This document shows, one piece after another, positions 1-9,527 of a DNA stretch of 37,612 nucleotides. The DNA is from Granulicella sp. S190. GTDB lineage: Bacteria > Acidobacteriota > Terriglobia > Terriglobales > Acidobacteriaceae. The number at the start of each line of letters is the position of its first letter. Positions within the stretch are counted from its first letter, which is position 1. The notes under the pieces are model-generated. The model ran no database searches. It saw nothing but the letters and a program-made list of their open reading frames with translations, and had not been told where the DNA came from. The stretch lies in contig NZ_LMUD01000023.1 of assembly GCF_009766095.1 (NCBI RefSeq), positions 288,055 through 325,666 of the forward strand. The letters are read 5' to 3'. A program made the translations under genes and the position numbers.

Positions 1-430
1 CGGAGAGGCCGAGGATGGCGGCCATGGCTCCGACGCCGGGGGGGACGGCTTGCTGCATGAACTGGCCGCGAGAGCGGACGGTGCGGACGGCTTCGGCGAA
101 GGAGAAGGTGCCGGCGGCGACGTGGGCGGAGTACTCGCCGAGGGAATGGCCGGCGGCGAAGGCGGGGCCGGTGATGCCTTTTTCTGCGAGGGCTTCCGTG
201 AAGACACGGGCGGCGGCTACAGAGACGGTGAGGATGGCGGGCTGGGTGTGCTCGGTGAGCTTGAGCTGGTCGTCAGGGCCTTCGAAGATGAGTTTGGAGA
301 GGGAGAAGCCGAGGGCCTCGTCGGCCTCGTCGAAGAGGGCGCGGGCGGTGGGGAAGTTGTCGTAGAGGTCGCGGCCCATGCCTACGGCTTGCGAGCCCTG
401 ACCGGGGAAGAGGAAGGCTAATTTTGTCAT
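1..430 (-). CDS. fabD: Malonyl-CoA:ACP transacylase, N-terminal 143 residues (cut by window edge)
   Basis: Transfers the malonyl group from malonyl-CoA to acyl carrier protein, the entry step of type II fatty acid synthesis in the cytoplasm. The ATG lies at 428-430 on the minus strand and the frame stays open to base 1, so only the N-terminal half is visible. The protein opens [14 protein letters not shown], the classic GQGSQ oxyanion-hole motif. It carries [10 protein letters not shown] at about residues 93-102, with the nucleophile Ser96 in GHSLG, and shows the expected spacing between these two motifs. No clear Shine-Dalgarno sequence precedes the ATG. The gene is intact as far as it can be read. 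Other fab genes would be expected beyond the left edge. Family assignment is very secure. Confidence 0.96.
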   Translation of the reverse strand, partial: MTKLAFLFPGQGSQAVGMGRDLYDNFPTARALFDEADEALGFSLSKLIFEGPDDQLKLTEHTQPAILTVSVAAARVFTEALAEKGITGPAFAAGHSLGEYSAHVAAGTFSFAEAVRTVRSRGQFMQQAVPPGVGAMAAILGLS

Positions 431-538
431 CAATGCTGATGATAATTGAAAGAGTATGTCCTGCCGGACGGGCCCACTGCGCGTGGGGCGGTCACTTCGT
501 GACTTGTGTACCGGTCGGGCTGGGGCGATTGGTTTGGG

Positions 539-560
539 CCTCCCGTTGGTCGGCGGGAGG
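539..560 (+). terminator. Hairpin followed by a T-run, terminator-like
   Basis: A perfect 7-bp inverted repeat (CCTCCCG at 539-545, CGGGAGG at 554-560, 8-base loop) is followed on the plus strand by AGTCTTTTT (561-569). That is the layout of a plus-strand intrinsic terminator, but both flanking genes read on the minus strand. On the minus strand the hairpin begins 10 bases after the stop codon of the small membrane protein gene and has no U-tract. It could stabilise or end that transcript without being a canonical terminator. Confidence 0.35.
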
Positions 561-570
561 AGTCTTTTTG

Positions 571-855
571 CTAGATGCCCAGGCCGAAGTCTACGTCCTG
601 CTCGTCGCCGGAGTGGGCGTAGAAGTCGTAGGGGGTGCGGCGGTTGAACTTGTAGCGCTGGCGCAGCTCGCGACCGACGAAGAGGCCAAGGGCGACCGCT
701 CCCAGGCCAGCGGAGATCCAGCCTACGGTCTTGATGAGGGTCGATTCTGCGTCGTCCTCATCCTCGTCTGCGAGATGGGGAAAGGGGAGTGCGGCGGTAA
801 CGGGGATGTCTTCCGCTTCGTTGCCTTCAGTCCGCGACTTGGAGCGAAAGATCAT
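571..855 (-). CDS. Small single-pass membrane protein, unknown function
   Basis: This 94-residue protein belongs to no family I recognise. The start chosen is the ATG at 853-855 ([11 protein letters not shown]). The frame is open further upstream, but no upstream start has a better ribosome site. The N-terminal half is acidic (a DEDEDD cluster near residue 30). A single hydrophobic segment follows at about residues 43-60 ([18 protein letters not shown]), then a basic [12 protein letters not shown] stretch and an acidic C-terminus ending DFGLGI. The topology is probably one membrane helix with the basic side in the cytoplasm. It lies between fabD and the DUF4230 gene on the same strand, 140 bp before fabD, which is too far to show an operon. 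Coding status rests on the clean hydrophobic segment and the codon bias. Confidence 0.6.
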   Translation of the reverse strand: MIFRSKSRTEGNEAEDIPVTAALPFPHLADEDEDDAESTLIKTVGWISAGLGAVALGLFVGRELRQRYKFNRRTPYDFYAHSGDEQDVDFGLGI

Positions 856-1073
856 GCTTTGAATGATAGCGCAGGTTCGAGGGAGAGTGGGAGTATCGGT
901 GGTGGAGAGGTGCTGCTTCGGTGGCATTGACCAATTGGACGCTTCGCGGCGGATAAGGTTGCCGCGAATGGTGGGAGGTCGATGGAAGGGAGACACACCT
1001 CCCATTGGGGGATGACACTAGAACGGCAAGGCAAAGGCAACGACAAGTGCGAAATGCGGGTGGGGTTTCGGTT

Positions 1074-1150
1074 TAGGTGACGTCGACTTGATGGACGCAA
1101 AGCGCTGGCTGGCCATTCGCTGCTGCGCTAGGTGACATCGACCTGATGGA
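1074..1150. repeat. Two 22-bp direct repeats duplicating the 3' end of the DUF4230 gene
   Basis: Bases 1074-1095 and 1129-1150 match at 20 of 22 positions and lie 55 bp apart. The right copy encodes the last codons and stop of the DUF4230 gene (HQVDVT-stop). The left copy lies just past that stop on the minus strand and, in another frame, would also read VHQVDVT-stop. The bases between and beyond the copies do not match, so this is not a tandem duplication of a larger unit. Confidence 0.7.
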
Positions 1151-1787
1151 AGCCGAGGCTGTAGAGGAGGGTGGTGACGGTGGCGCGGGCGTTCTTGCGG
1201 GCGGTGTCGAGGATGCCATCGGCGAGGGCCGATTGCTGGAGCTGCTGCTCGGCTTTGGCGCGCGTGTCGGATTCGAGGTTCTGGTCGACGGGGACGAGGA
1301 GGCCGGTGGCGCGGGCGTAGACGCGGGTATGTTGGTTGTCGAGGGTGGTGATGAAGAGCTGAGAGGCAGGCAAGGTGACGTGGATGGACTGGCCGCTATT
1401 GTCGATGCGGACGTCTTCGGATTTGAGCTGGGCGAGGTCGATGCCGGCGATCGATTGGCCGTGGACGACGAGGAGGAGGCGGTCGCCAGCGAGGAGGTCG
1501 GGGAGGACGGTGCTGGACTTGGAGCCTTCGACGACGGTATCGATGGAGTAGACGACGGTTTCAAGGCGACTGAGGCGCTGGATGCGCTGGACGACGGCGG
1601 GAACGGATGTGTCGTAGGTGGTGGTGCGGCCAGTGATGGCGGTGGCGACCCGGGCAAGAACTCCGGTGGTGGCGTGGCGGATGAAGACGGCCAGGGCGGC
1701 TGCGCCAAGGATCAAAGAGAGCAGGACGGCGAAGAAGGTTCCGGAGGAGCTGCGGTTTGAGCCATAGGCGCCGTATTGGGTAGTCAT
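1128..1787 (-). CDS. DUF4230 domain-containing membrane-anchored protein
   Basis: The 219-residue protein belongs to the DUF4230 family, whose biochemical role is unknown to me. The ATG at 1785-1787 (MTTQYGAYGS) is preferred because it places one hydrophobic helix (about residues 17-36, FFAVLLSLILGAAALAVF) right after a short polar N-terminus; the 48 codons open upstream have no membrane or family features. The rest is extracytoplasmic by prediction. It holds the family pattern LSRLETVVYSID, then a DRLLLVVHGQSIAGIDLAQL block, then a VTLPASQLFITTLDN block, and an amphipathic C-terminal helix rich in Gln and Ala. It lies downstream of the DPP IV gene on the same strand, separated by 73 bp that contain a strong hairpin, so it may have its own promoter. 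Confidence 0.8.
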   Translation of the reverse strand: MTTQYGAYGSNRSSSGTFFAVLLSLILGAAALAVFIRHATTGVLARVATAITGRTTTYDTSVPAVVQRIQRLSRLETVVYSIDTVVEGSKSSTVLPDLLAGDRLLLVVHGQSIAGIDLAQLKSEDVRIDNSGQSIHVTLPASQLFITTLDNQHTRVYARATGLLVPVDQNLESDTRAKAEQQLQQSALADGILDTARKNARATVTTLLYSLGFHQVDVT

Positions 1788-1810
1788 GCTTGTTTGGATC
1801 CTACTACTTC

Positions 1811-1842
1811 GCAGAGTGGCCGAGAGGATCAGGCCACTCTGC
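1811..1842 (-). terminator. 11-bp perfect hairpin between the DPP IV and DUF4230 genes
   Basis: GCAGAGTGGCC (1811-1821) pairs perfectly with GGCCACTCTGC (1832-1842) around a 10-base loop. It lies 18 bases beyond the DPP IV stop codon on the minus strand. No U-tract follows, so it is better read as a transcript-end hairpin or transcription attenuator than as a textbook intrinsic terminator. The pairing is seen; the role is inferred. Confidence 0.45.
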
Positions 1843-1860
1843 GGTGTTCTTGTTGATGGG

Positions 1861-4119
1861 CTAAGGGCTATTTGCTGCTGAGGGTTTGAGGTAGGTTTCG
1901 AATTGCCAGAGGATGCGGGTGTAGAGCTCATCGCGGGCGGTGGGGCCGGCGATGGAGTGGGTTTTGCGCGGGAAGAGCTGGAGGTCGTAGGGGATGCCAG
2001 CGTCGATGAGAGGCTGAATGAATTGGATGGTGTTGGCCATGTGGACGTTGTCGTCGCCGGTGCCGTGGGCGATGAGGAGACGGCCTTTGAGTTTGGCGGC
2101 TTCGGTGACGGGGGAGTCGGTGGTGTAGGTGTTGTTGGGCTCGGTGGAAGGGATGCCCAGGTAGCGCTCGGTGTAGATGGAGTCGTAGTTGCGCCAGTCG
2201 GTGACTGGGGCGACGGCTACGCCAGCGCGGATGCGGTCGGTGTGGGTCATGGCGTAGAGGGTGAAGGTGCCGCCCCAGCTCCAGCCCCACCAGCCGATGC
2301 GTTTGGGGTCGAGCTGCGGGTATTGGGCGAGGATCTGGTCTAGTGCGGCGAGCTGGTCTGAGAGCTGGACGGGGCCAAAGTTGCGGAAGGCTGCTTGCTG
2401 GAAGTCGCGTCCGCGACCGCCGCTGCCACGTGTGTCCACGTCGAGGATAGCGAAGCCATGTTGAGCGAGGAGCTCGTTGAAGATCTGGCCGCCGCTCCAC
2501 GAGTTGCGGATGCTGCTTTCGGGGGTAGGGCCGTTGTAGGGGTTGAGGATGAGTGGGACGGAGGCTGCGGTGGTGGAGGCAGGGAGGGTGAGGCGGCCGT
2601 AGAGTTTGGTTTTGCCGTCTGCTGCGGTCACCGAGACTATGGCGCTGGTGGCGCCGGTTGCGGGGGCAACGGGTTTTGACTTCCAGTAGGGGATGCAGCT
2701 CTGGCCGACGGTGCAGAGGCTGACGACGGGCGGGGTGATGGCGTCGCTGTAGTAGTCGGTGAAGTGGGTGCCATCCGGCGAGGTGCGGACACCATGGGTG
2801 CCGCGACCGGTGGTGAGCTGCTGCCTGGCGGTGCCGTCGAGTTTGATGGACCAGAGGTTGTCTTCGAGGGGTGAGCCTTCATTGGAGGAGTAGAAGACGG
2901 TGCCGGATTTTTCGTCGATGCTATTGACGTCTTCGACTTCATAGTCGCCCTGGGTGAGCTGGCGGGTGAGGGTGGCGTCGGCGGCGAGGGGGTGATGCTC
3001 GTCGAAGCTGTAGAGGTAGAGATGCGAGTGGCCGTCGCGCCAACTGCTGATGACGAAGCGGCCGCCGGAGAGGAGGTTAAGATCGGTGCTGAAGTCGAGG
3101 TATTTTGCGTCGGTGTCGGTGTAGACGAGGCGGGATTTGCCGGAGCGGGTCTCTGCGAAGTACAGGTTGAGATGTTTCTGGTCGCGGGTGAGGATCTCGA
3201 CGTAGACGGTGTTGGCGTCGACCCATCCGAAGCGGGGTATGTAGTCATTGTTGGCGCTAAAGGGGAGTTCAATGAACTTCGTCTTACCGCCTTTGGCGGA
3301 GACGATGCCGACGCGAACGGCGGGATTGGGGTCGCCGGGCTGGGGGTAGCGTTGACTGTCGATGGTGGCGTGGGTGGTAATCCAGTCGGTGATGGGATAC
3401 TGCGGGACCTTAGCTTCGTCCATCTGGAGGTAGGCGATGGATTTGGAGTCGGGCGACCAGAAGTAGTTGCTGCGGACGTCGAGCTCTTCGAGGTAGACCC
3501 AGTCCACCTCACCGTTGAGGAGGGTGTCGGTAGTGTCGTGGGTGAGTGCTGTCTCTTTGCCGGCGCTGGCTACCGGATGCACGAAGAGGTTGTGGCTTTG
3601 AAGGTAGGAGACCGATTTGGCGTCGGGAGAGAACTTGGGATCGTCGCCTGAGCCCTCGTGGGTGTCGACGATGAGGGTGCCGGTGCCTGCGGCGATGTCG
3701 TAGAGCCAGAGACGGCCTCCCTTGTCGAGGAGAAGATGCTTCGAGTCCGCCGCCCAGATGTAGGCAGACATGCCGTAACGGGCACGATGGTCTGCGTCCT
3801 TTTCGTTGACGGCGGCGGTGGTGAGTTTGCTGAGCTGGTCTGCGGTGGCGAGGACGCTGGCGTGGCCGGTTGCGGCTTCGATCTGCACGATGTCGCCGGA
3901 CTTGCCGATGGGGTCGTTGTCGGAGGCGATGTAGGTGAGGAGCTTGCCGTCGGGGCTCCATGAGGTGCCGTGAGGGGGAGTGCCGGTGAGGTCTTTGTTG
4001 GCGTCGGCGATGGTGCGGAGGCCTGGGTCGGTGGCAGAGGTGGTCTGGACAGTGGTTTGCGCGATGGCGCAGGTAGCCGTGAGACTGAGGAGGAGAGTAG
4101 ATCGCAGAAGAAGACGCAT
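1861..4119 (-). CDS. Exported dipeptidyl peptidase IV (S9B serine peptidase)
   Basis: This enzyme removes dipeptides from peptide N-termini, usually after Pro or Ala, outside the cytoplasm. The 752-residue protein starts with a signal peptide (about residues 1-20, RLLLRST followed by a hydrophobic core and CAIAQ). A beta-propeller (about 50-480) includes WVYLEELD, which keeps the paired Glu residues that bind the substrate amino end in DPP IV. The alpha/beta-hydrolase domain holds the triad: Ser614 in GWSWGG, Asp689 in HGTGDDNVH and His721 in RKTHSI. The Ser-Asp and Ser-His spacings each lie within three residues of those in human DPP4. Length is normal for the family. No clear ribosome site precedes the ATG at 4117-4119. 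In soil acidobacteria such enzymes serve peptide scavenging (inference). Confidence 0.95.
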   Translation of the reverse strand: MRLLLRSTLLLSLTATCAIAQTTVQTTSATDPGLRTIADANKDLTGTPPHGTSWSPDGKLLTYIASDNDPIGKSGDIVQIEAATGHASVLATADQLSKLTTAAVNEKDADHRARYGMSAYIWAADSKHLLLDKGGRLWLYDIAAGTGTLIVDTHEGSGDDPKFSPDAKSVSYLQSHNLFVHPVASAGKETALTHDTTDTLLNGEVDWVYLEELDVRSNYFWSPDSKSIAYLQMDEAKVPQYPITDWITTHATIDSQRYPQPGDPNPAVRVGIVSAKGGKTKFIELPFSANNDYIPRFGWVDANTVYVEILTRDQKHLNLYFAETRSGKSRLVYTDTDAKYLDFSTDLNLLSGGRFVISSWRDGHSHLYLYSFDEHHPLAADATLTRQLTQGDYEVEDVNSIDEKSGTVFYSSNEGSPLEDNLWSIKLDGTARQQLTTGRGTHGVRTSPDGTHFTDYYSDAITPPVVSLCTVGQSCIPYWKSKPVAPATGATSAIVSVTAADGKTKLYGRLTLPASTTAASVPLILNPYNGPTPESSIRNSWSGGQIFNELLAQHGFAILDVDTRGSGGRGRDFQQAAFRNFGPVQLSDQLAALDQILAQYPQLDPKRIGWWGWSWGGTFTLYAMTHTDRIRAGVAVAPVTDWRNYDSIYTERYLGIPSTEPNNTYTTDSPVTEAAKLKGRLLIAHGTGDDNVHMANTIQFIQPLIDAGIPYDLQLFPRKTHSIAGPTARDELYTRILWQFETYLKPSAANSP

Positions 4120-4173
4120 GGTTGCGACAAGTCTACAGATTTAAAAGGGAGCGACCAAACACGCAGAGGCTTG

Positions 4174-4728
4174 TTACTCGCGGATGAGACGTATGTCGAC
4201 TTCGCGATCTACATACTGCCACTCCCTGGTCTCGCGAAGGCGGTGCACTAGCTCATCGAAGGCATCGGCATGCTCGGGTGCGTATTCGAACCAGGTGAGG
4301 AAGTCGAATGGTTCGCCGAGATCGCGGCAGTGATGGAGGCGACGGGTGATGGCGGGTGGATACTCCAGGCCGATGCGGATGTGCTTTGACTGCTCTTCAA
4401 AGATGTCGCGGCGCTCGTTTTGGGAGAGATCCCACCATGCCGCTATCTTGCGAATGGGAATCAGTGCGGCGCGGGTGGCGCGACGGCAGTTGAGGCCACG
4501 CTGCTTTGCGTTGAGGGCTTCGGTTTCAGAAGAGGTTGTGTAGCGGCTGTTGCTGGTGAAGCCGCGCAGAGACCAGACGAAGCTGCCGGTGAGATCGGAT
4601 TCGCTGCCTTCGAGAACTTCGAGTCTTTCGGCAGGTTGAAGACTCTCTCCGCGGACTGCGTCGAGCCGTTCGATTCGCCATGGGCCGATAGATCCGGAGA
4701 TGAAGGAGACTAAGAGGGGTCGTGCCAT
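4174..4728 (-). CDS. cld: Chlorite dismutase family haem protein, small lineage-II type
   Basis: Chlorite dismutases are cytoplasmic or periplasmic haem b proteins that split chlorite into chloride and oxygen; many relatives have other or unknown peroxide- or NO-related roles. This 184-residue protein is the short (lineage II) form. From memory it closely resembles the Nitrobacter winogradskyi enzyme in length and in blocks such as ATRAALIPIRK, RRLHHCRDLGEPFDFLTWFE and REVDIRL. The proximal haem ligand would be His116 (SKHIRIGL). The distal Arg needed for chlorite turnover would be Arg129, in PAITRR, exactly 13 residues later as in the Nitrobacter protein. No signal peptide is present, so it is probably cytoplasmic. 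It lies between DPP IV and pyrG with no perchlorate-reduction genes nearby, so chlorite detoxification is inferred only. Confidence 0.88.
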   Translation of the reverse strand: MARPLLVSFISGSIGPWRIERLDAVRGESLQPAERLEVLEGSESDLTGSFVWSLRGFTSNSRYTTSSETEALNAKQRGLNCRRATRAALIPIRKIAAWWDLSQNERRDIFEEQSKHIRIGLEYPPAITRRLHHCRDLGEPFDFLTWFEYAPEHADAFDELVHRLRETREWQYVDREVDIRLIRE

Positions 4729-4777
4729 ATCGCTCAGTAGAGATGCGAGTGATTGGACAACGGACCCCTTGCATTAG

Positions 4778-6535
<1,758 letters not shown>

Positions 6536-6580
6536 TCACATGACTCTGAGGGCTGAGATGGGGCTTTCTTTTTCTGTTTT

Positions 6581-7696
6581 TCAGGGGACGGGATTCTTCG
6601 GGATGCCGCGGGAGATCTTCTTGACGAGGAACTCCTGGATCAAGGAGGAGGCTGCGCCTGAGGCGGTGTCGATGAGCGCGTTGGATATCGTGAGGCCAGC
6701 GCCGTTGCGATCGCTGGCCGGGTAGTAGAGATTGGAGATTCCTGCGGAGGCGAAGTTTCCGAGGATGAAGGAGTAGTTCGGTTGCCAACGGCCGTTGTCT
6801 CCTTTGCAGATGAAGGCGGTCGACATGGCGTAGAGGGCCCGGGAGCGGATGGTGCCGGTGCCTTTGTAGAAGTAGCGGGGGTCCTGGTGGAGGATCGAGG
6901 GGAGGATGGCGTTGCCGATCATGCTGCCGATGAAGCCGTCGCCGTAGGACGCTCCGAAGCGTTTGAAGTAGCCGGCTGTGCCCTGGCCGTAGCCGCTGAA
7001 GGTGTTTTGCGATTGTTCGACGCCGGCGATGATTGCAGGGATCGCGATGGATACGGGATCGTATGCGGTTCTAAAGGCGAGGCGAAACTTCTGGCCGGAG
7101 GTGAGAGGGGCGGCGTCCCATGTGTATGAGACGTAGAAGTTAGGGAAGACACCGAGTACGCGCTGTTTCTCTTCCAGCGATACCTGCTCTTCGGCTATGT
7201 CGTATCGGGTGAAGTTTACGTCGACGTTGGTCATGGCGGAGGCTACCTGGAGCATGACGGTTGGGAGTTCAAAGCTTTGGGCTTTTTGGAGAACGAGAGC
7301 GGTGGAGACCCAGTTGGCAAAGCCTGACGAGACGATCGCGATTTTGAAGGTGCCAGGGCCGAGAGCTGTGAAGCTGAACGAGCCTGAGGCGTCGGTCGCG
7401 ATGGTCCGTTGGGGCCTCGCGTCGAGGAACTGAATGGAGACGAGGGCACCTTCAACCTGGGCTCCGTTGATGTCGAGGACGGTGCCACTGATGCTGCCGG
7501 TGGGCTGTGGGTCGGAGGGAAGGAGATTGGCCGATTGCTGTCCGGGCGCGTCCGGGAGTTCGGGAGATAGCGCGGCGACTTGTTGCGTAACGTCCGGGGA
7601 ACTGCTGGAAGGCGTCTGCGCATGTGCAATCATGCCGAGCATCACGCACAGCAGGATGGTCAGAAGAGTCGGGCCCGGATTACGCAGTCCATGCAT
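6581..7696 (-). CDS. Exported protein with carboxypeptidase-regulatory-like domain
   Basis: The 371-residue protein begins at the ATG at 7694-7696, chosen because it starts a signal peptide (MHGLRNPGPTLL followed by a hydrophobic core ending AHAQ). A Pro/Ser-rich linker (PELPDAPG) follows. Then comes a carboxypeptidase-regulatory-like beta-sandwich at about residues 65-145 (GSISGTVLDINGAQVEGALV, ATDASGSFSFTALGPGTF), the fold common at the N-terminus of large acidobacterial outer-membrane proteins. The C-terminal half has aromatic, Gly-rich stretches (YFYKGTGTIRSRALYAM, NYSFILGNFASAGISNLYYP) and small-residue helices. It resembles acidobacterial envelope proteins of unknown function rather than a TonB receptor, being far too short for one. 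It is presumably periplasmic or outer-membrane associated. It stands alone on the minus strand, with 159 bp separating it from pyrG downstream. Confidence 0.75.
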   Translation of the reverse strand: MHGLRNPGPTLLTILLCVMLGMIAHAQTPSSSSPDVTQQVAALSPELPDAPGQQSANLLPSDPQPTGSISGTVLDINGAQVEGALVSIQFLDARPQRTIATDASGSFSFTALGPGTFKIAIVSSGFANWVSTALVLQKAQSFELPTVMLQVASAMTNVDVNFTRYDIAEEQVSLEEKQRVLGVFPNFYVSYTWDAAPLTSGQKFRLAFRTAYDPVSIAIPAIIAGVEQSQNTFSGYGQGTAGYFKRFGASYGDGFIGSMIGNAILPSILHQDPRYFYKGTGTIRSRALYAMSTAFICKGDNGRWQPNYSFILGNFASAGISNLYYPASDRNGAGLTISNALIDTASGAASSLIQEFLVKKISRGIPKNPVP

Positions 7697-7941
7697 ATCA
7701 GCTACGTTTCCAATTGTAGATGTCCACGTCGGCAGTTTTGTGACAGACAAGGAACGGGGAGGTAGCCTTGCCGAGTTACTTTGATCTTGCCTCTTCCAGT
7801 ATCTATTCCACAATCACCATCGGTCTGAGTTTAGGGTGGTCAAGAGAGATGGTGGATGGACTGTGGAAGCTTTTGATTGGATGCAACCCGATAGCATAGC
7901 GGCTGCCTGATCTCGCGGGCCGAAGAACTCGGCGCAGCCTT

Positions 7942-8601
7942 TCAAAGAGTGTTGATGTCTGTGGATTCAAGAACGGGCCGGGGATAGCCGTTTTTGGCGA
8001 CGAGGAGCATGGCGCGGCCGACCTGCTCGGTTGTGCCGATCTGGCGAGGGAAGAGGTTTTTCATAAGCGGCAGGATGGGTTTAAGAGCTGCGTAGAAGAT
8101 TCGATAAGACTTTGTTTTGGAGACGATGCCGTGGAGCGGCTGGATGAATCCGGGGCGAAACATGTAGGCCGCTTTGAAGGGCAGCTTGAGGATATCGTTC
8201 TCGGTTTTGCCTTTGACGCGGGCCCACATGCTGCGACCTCGCTCGGTGCCGTCGGTTCCGGATCCAGAGACGTAAAGGAAAGTCATGGACGGATTGAGCT
8301 TTGCGAGCGTGGTTGCGGCGGCGAGGGTGAGGTCGTGGGTAATGCGGGTGTACTCGGCTTCGGACATGCCAGCGGAGGTGACGCCGAGGCAGAAGAGACA
8401 GGCGTCGAAGCCGGTAAGGCCGGATGCGATGGTGGAGTAGTCGAAGAGATCGCGATGAACGAGTTCGCGCAGTTTGGCGTGCTGCTGGCCGGTTGGGTTG
8501 CGAACGATGATGAGGACCTGCTTTACCTCGGGGTCGAGGAGACACTCACGAAGAGCACCCTGGCCGACCATGCCGGTGGCACCAAAGAGAATTACGTTCA
8601 T
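7942..8601 (-). CDS. NAD(P)-binding epimerase/dehydratase-like protein
   Basis: This 219-residue Rossmann-fold protein is of the atypical short-chain dehydrogenase type. The ATG at 8599-8601 (MNVILFGATGMVGQGAL) puts the dinucleotide-binding motif GATGMVGQG right at the N-terminus. The 22 codons open upstream are rejected. Other marks are FDACLFCLGVTSAG, a strand with the sequence TFLYVSGSGTD in place of the usual catalytic Ser, and the helix AAYMFRPGFIQP, which is typical of the NmrA/YwnB-like group. A canonical YxxxK is not evident, so it may be a redox sensor or a reductase of unknown substrate. It is divergent from the arsR operon, with 166 bp between the two starts that hold the arsR promoter. 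Whether the two are co-regulated cannot be told. Confidence 0.78.
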   Translation of the reverse strand: MNVILFGATGMVGQGALRECLLDPEVKQVLIIVRNPTGQQHAKLRELVHRDLFDYSTIASGLTGFDACLFCLGVTSAGMSEAEYTRITHDLTLAAATTLAKLNPSMTFLYVSGSGTDGTERGRSMWARVKGKTENDILKLPFKAAYMFRPGFIQPLHGIVSKTKSYRIFYAALKPILPLMKNLFPRQIGTTEQVGRAMLLVAKNGYPRPVLESTDINTL

Positions 8602-8732
8602 GAGGACATGGTACAGAGGAATGCAGGCTTGAGATGTTCGTTTGGCTAACGAGTGACGGCAGTTCACTTTGGATTTGAGATGTGCGGGCCATGTGGCGAT
8701 CGGGTCTACTCGCGGCAGCGTAGAACTTTACC

Positions 8733-8763
8733 TTGACAAACCATAACCATATGGTTATGGTTT
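8733..8763 (+). promoter_or_regulatory. arsR-operon promoter overlapped by a 26-bp perfect palindrome (operator)
   Basis: A consensus -35 box TTGACA (8733-8738) is followed 17 bases later by TATGGT (8756-8761) as a plausible -10. Bases 8738-8763 form a perfect 26-bp palindrome centred between 8750 and 8751, each half containing CCATAACCAT or its complement. The palindrome covers the whole spacer and the -10 box and ends 4 bases before the GTG start of the ArsR-type repressor. This is the layout expected for an autorepressed operon: repressor binding would block RNA polymerase. The palindrome is seen directly; binding is inferred. The very short distance to the start codon implies a short or leaderless transcript. 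Confidence 0.8.
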
Positions 8764-8767
8764 AAAC

Positions 8768-9088
8768 GTGACCAACCCTGAGGACAGTGTCTTCAAAGCC
8801 CTTTCGGATCCGACTCGCCGAGCCATCTTCGAACGGCTGACCCGTGACGGCGAGCAGACCGTTCATGCTTTGACAGAGCAAGCAGGTGTGTCCCAGCCGA
8901 TGGTTTCGAAGCATTTGTCGACCCTGAAGCGTGCCAAGCTGGTCCGCAACCGACGGCAAGGCCGCGAGACTCACTACTATGCCAGGCCTGAGGCTCTCGT
9001 GCCATTGGCTGACTGGATGAGTTCCTACAGTCGCTTCTGGCATGACCGGTTTGACCGCCTCGAAGACTTGCTGAAACGGATGGACTAA
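8768..9088 (+). CDS. ArsR-family winged-helix transcriptional repressor
   Basis: This 106-residue DNA-binding protein is a compact ArsR/SmtB-fold repressor. The start is a GTG at 8768, right behind the operator. It shows the family pattern: FKALSDPTRRAIFERL, then the recognition-helix region QAGVSQPMVSKHLSTLKRAKLV and the wing NRRQGRETHYYARPEAL. It has no metal-binding Cys motif, as in the group of ArsR proteins that sit before AHSA1/SRPBCC genes. The C-terminal helix (WHDRFDRLEDLLKRMD) is the usual dimerisation helix. The stop codon overlaps the next ATG (TAATG), showing translational coupling. It most likely represses its own four-gene operon through the upstream palindrome; the inducer is unknown. 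Confidence 0.93.
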   Translation: MTNPEDSVFKALSDPTRRAIFERLTRDGEQTVHALTEQAGVSQPMVSKHLSTLKRAKLVRNRRQGRETHYYARPEALVPLADWMSSYSRFWHDRFDRLEDLLKRMD

Positions 9089-9501
9089 TGACTACTACAC
9101 GTTCCCTTGTGATTGAAAGAGAGATGCCATATGCGCCCGAGAAGATCTGGCGTGCTCTTACGGAAGGTTCGCTGATAAAGGAGTGGCTGATGGACAGCGA
9201 CTTTCAGCCTGTCGTGGGTCATGGTTTTACCTTCCGCTCGACGCCCATGCCCAACTGGAACGGCATCATCGACAGCGAAGTCCTCCTCGTTGAACCTAAT
9301 AAAAAGCTCTCCTATCGATGGGGTGCTTTGGGGTTGGAGAGCATCGTCGTCTGGACGTTGGTCCCTACAAGCGGCGGAACGCTTCTGCGGATGGAACAGT
9401 CCGGCTTCGGTCTCGATCAGGATGCCGCGTACAAAGGCGCGAACTACGGCTGGCAAAAATTCATTGGTGGTCTGGAACGAGTTGTTGCCGGTCTGCAATA
9501 A
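9088..9501 (+). CDS. SRPBCC (AHSA1/START-like) domain protein
   Basis: The 137-residue protein folds as a helix-grip ligand-binding module of the AHSA1 type. Family features are REMPYAPEKIWRALTEGSLIKEWL at the start, GHGFTFRSTPMPNW in the middle and VVWTLVPTSGGTLLRMEQSGF before the long C-terminal helix (QKFIGGLERVV). Members bind hydrophobic ligands or act as chaperone-like proteins, and those coupled to ArsR genes are of unknown physiological role. The ATG overlaps the arsR stop codon by one base, so the two are co-translated. The overlap and the common strand make it the second gene of the operon. Confidence 0.9.
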   Translation: MTTTRSLVIEREMPYAPEKIWRALTEGSLIKEWLMDSDFQPVVGHGFTFRSTPMPNWNGIIDSEVLLVEPNKKLSYRWGALGLESIVVWTLVPTSGGTLLRMEQSGFGLDQDAAYKGANYGWQKFIGGLERVVAGLQ

Positions 9502-9527
9502 CGTCGGCATCGAAAGGAGTCTCAATT

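Noticed and set aside
1073..1708. 211-codon minus-strand frame overlapping the DUF4230 gene
   Set aside because: The product is almost only Pro, Ser, Ala and Thr. It is a frame-shifted reading of the DUF4230 gene.
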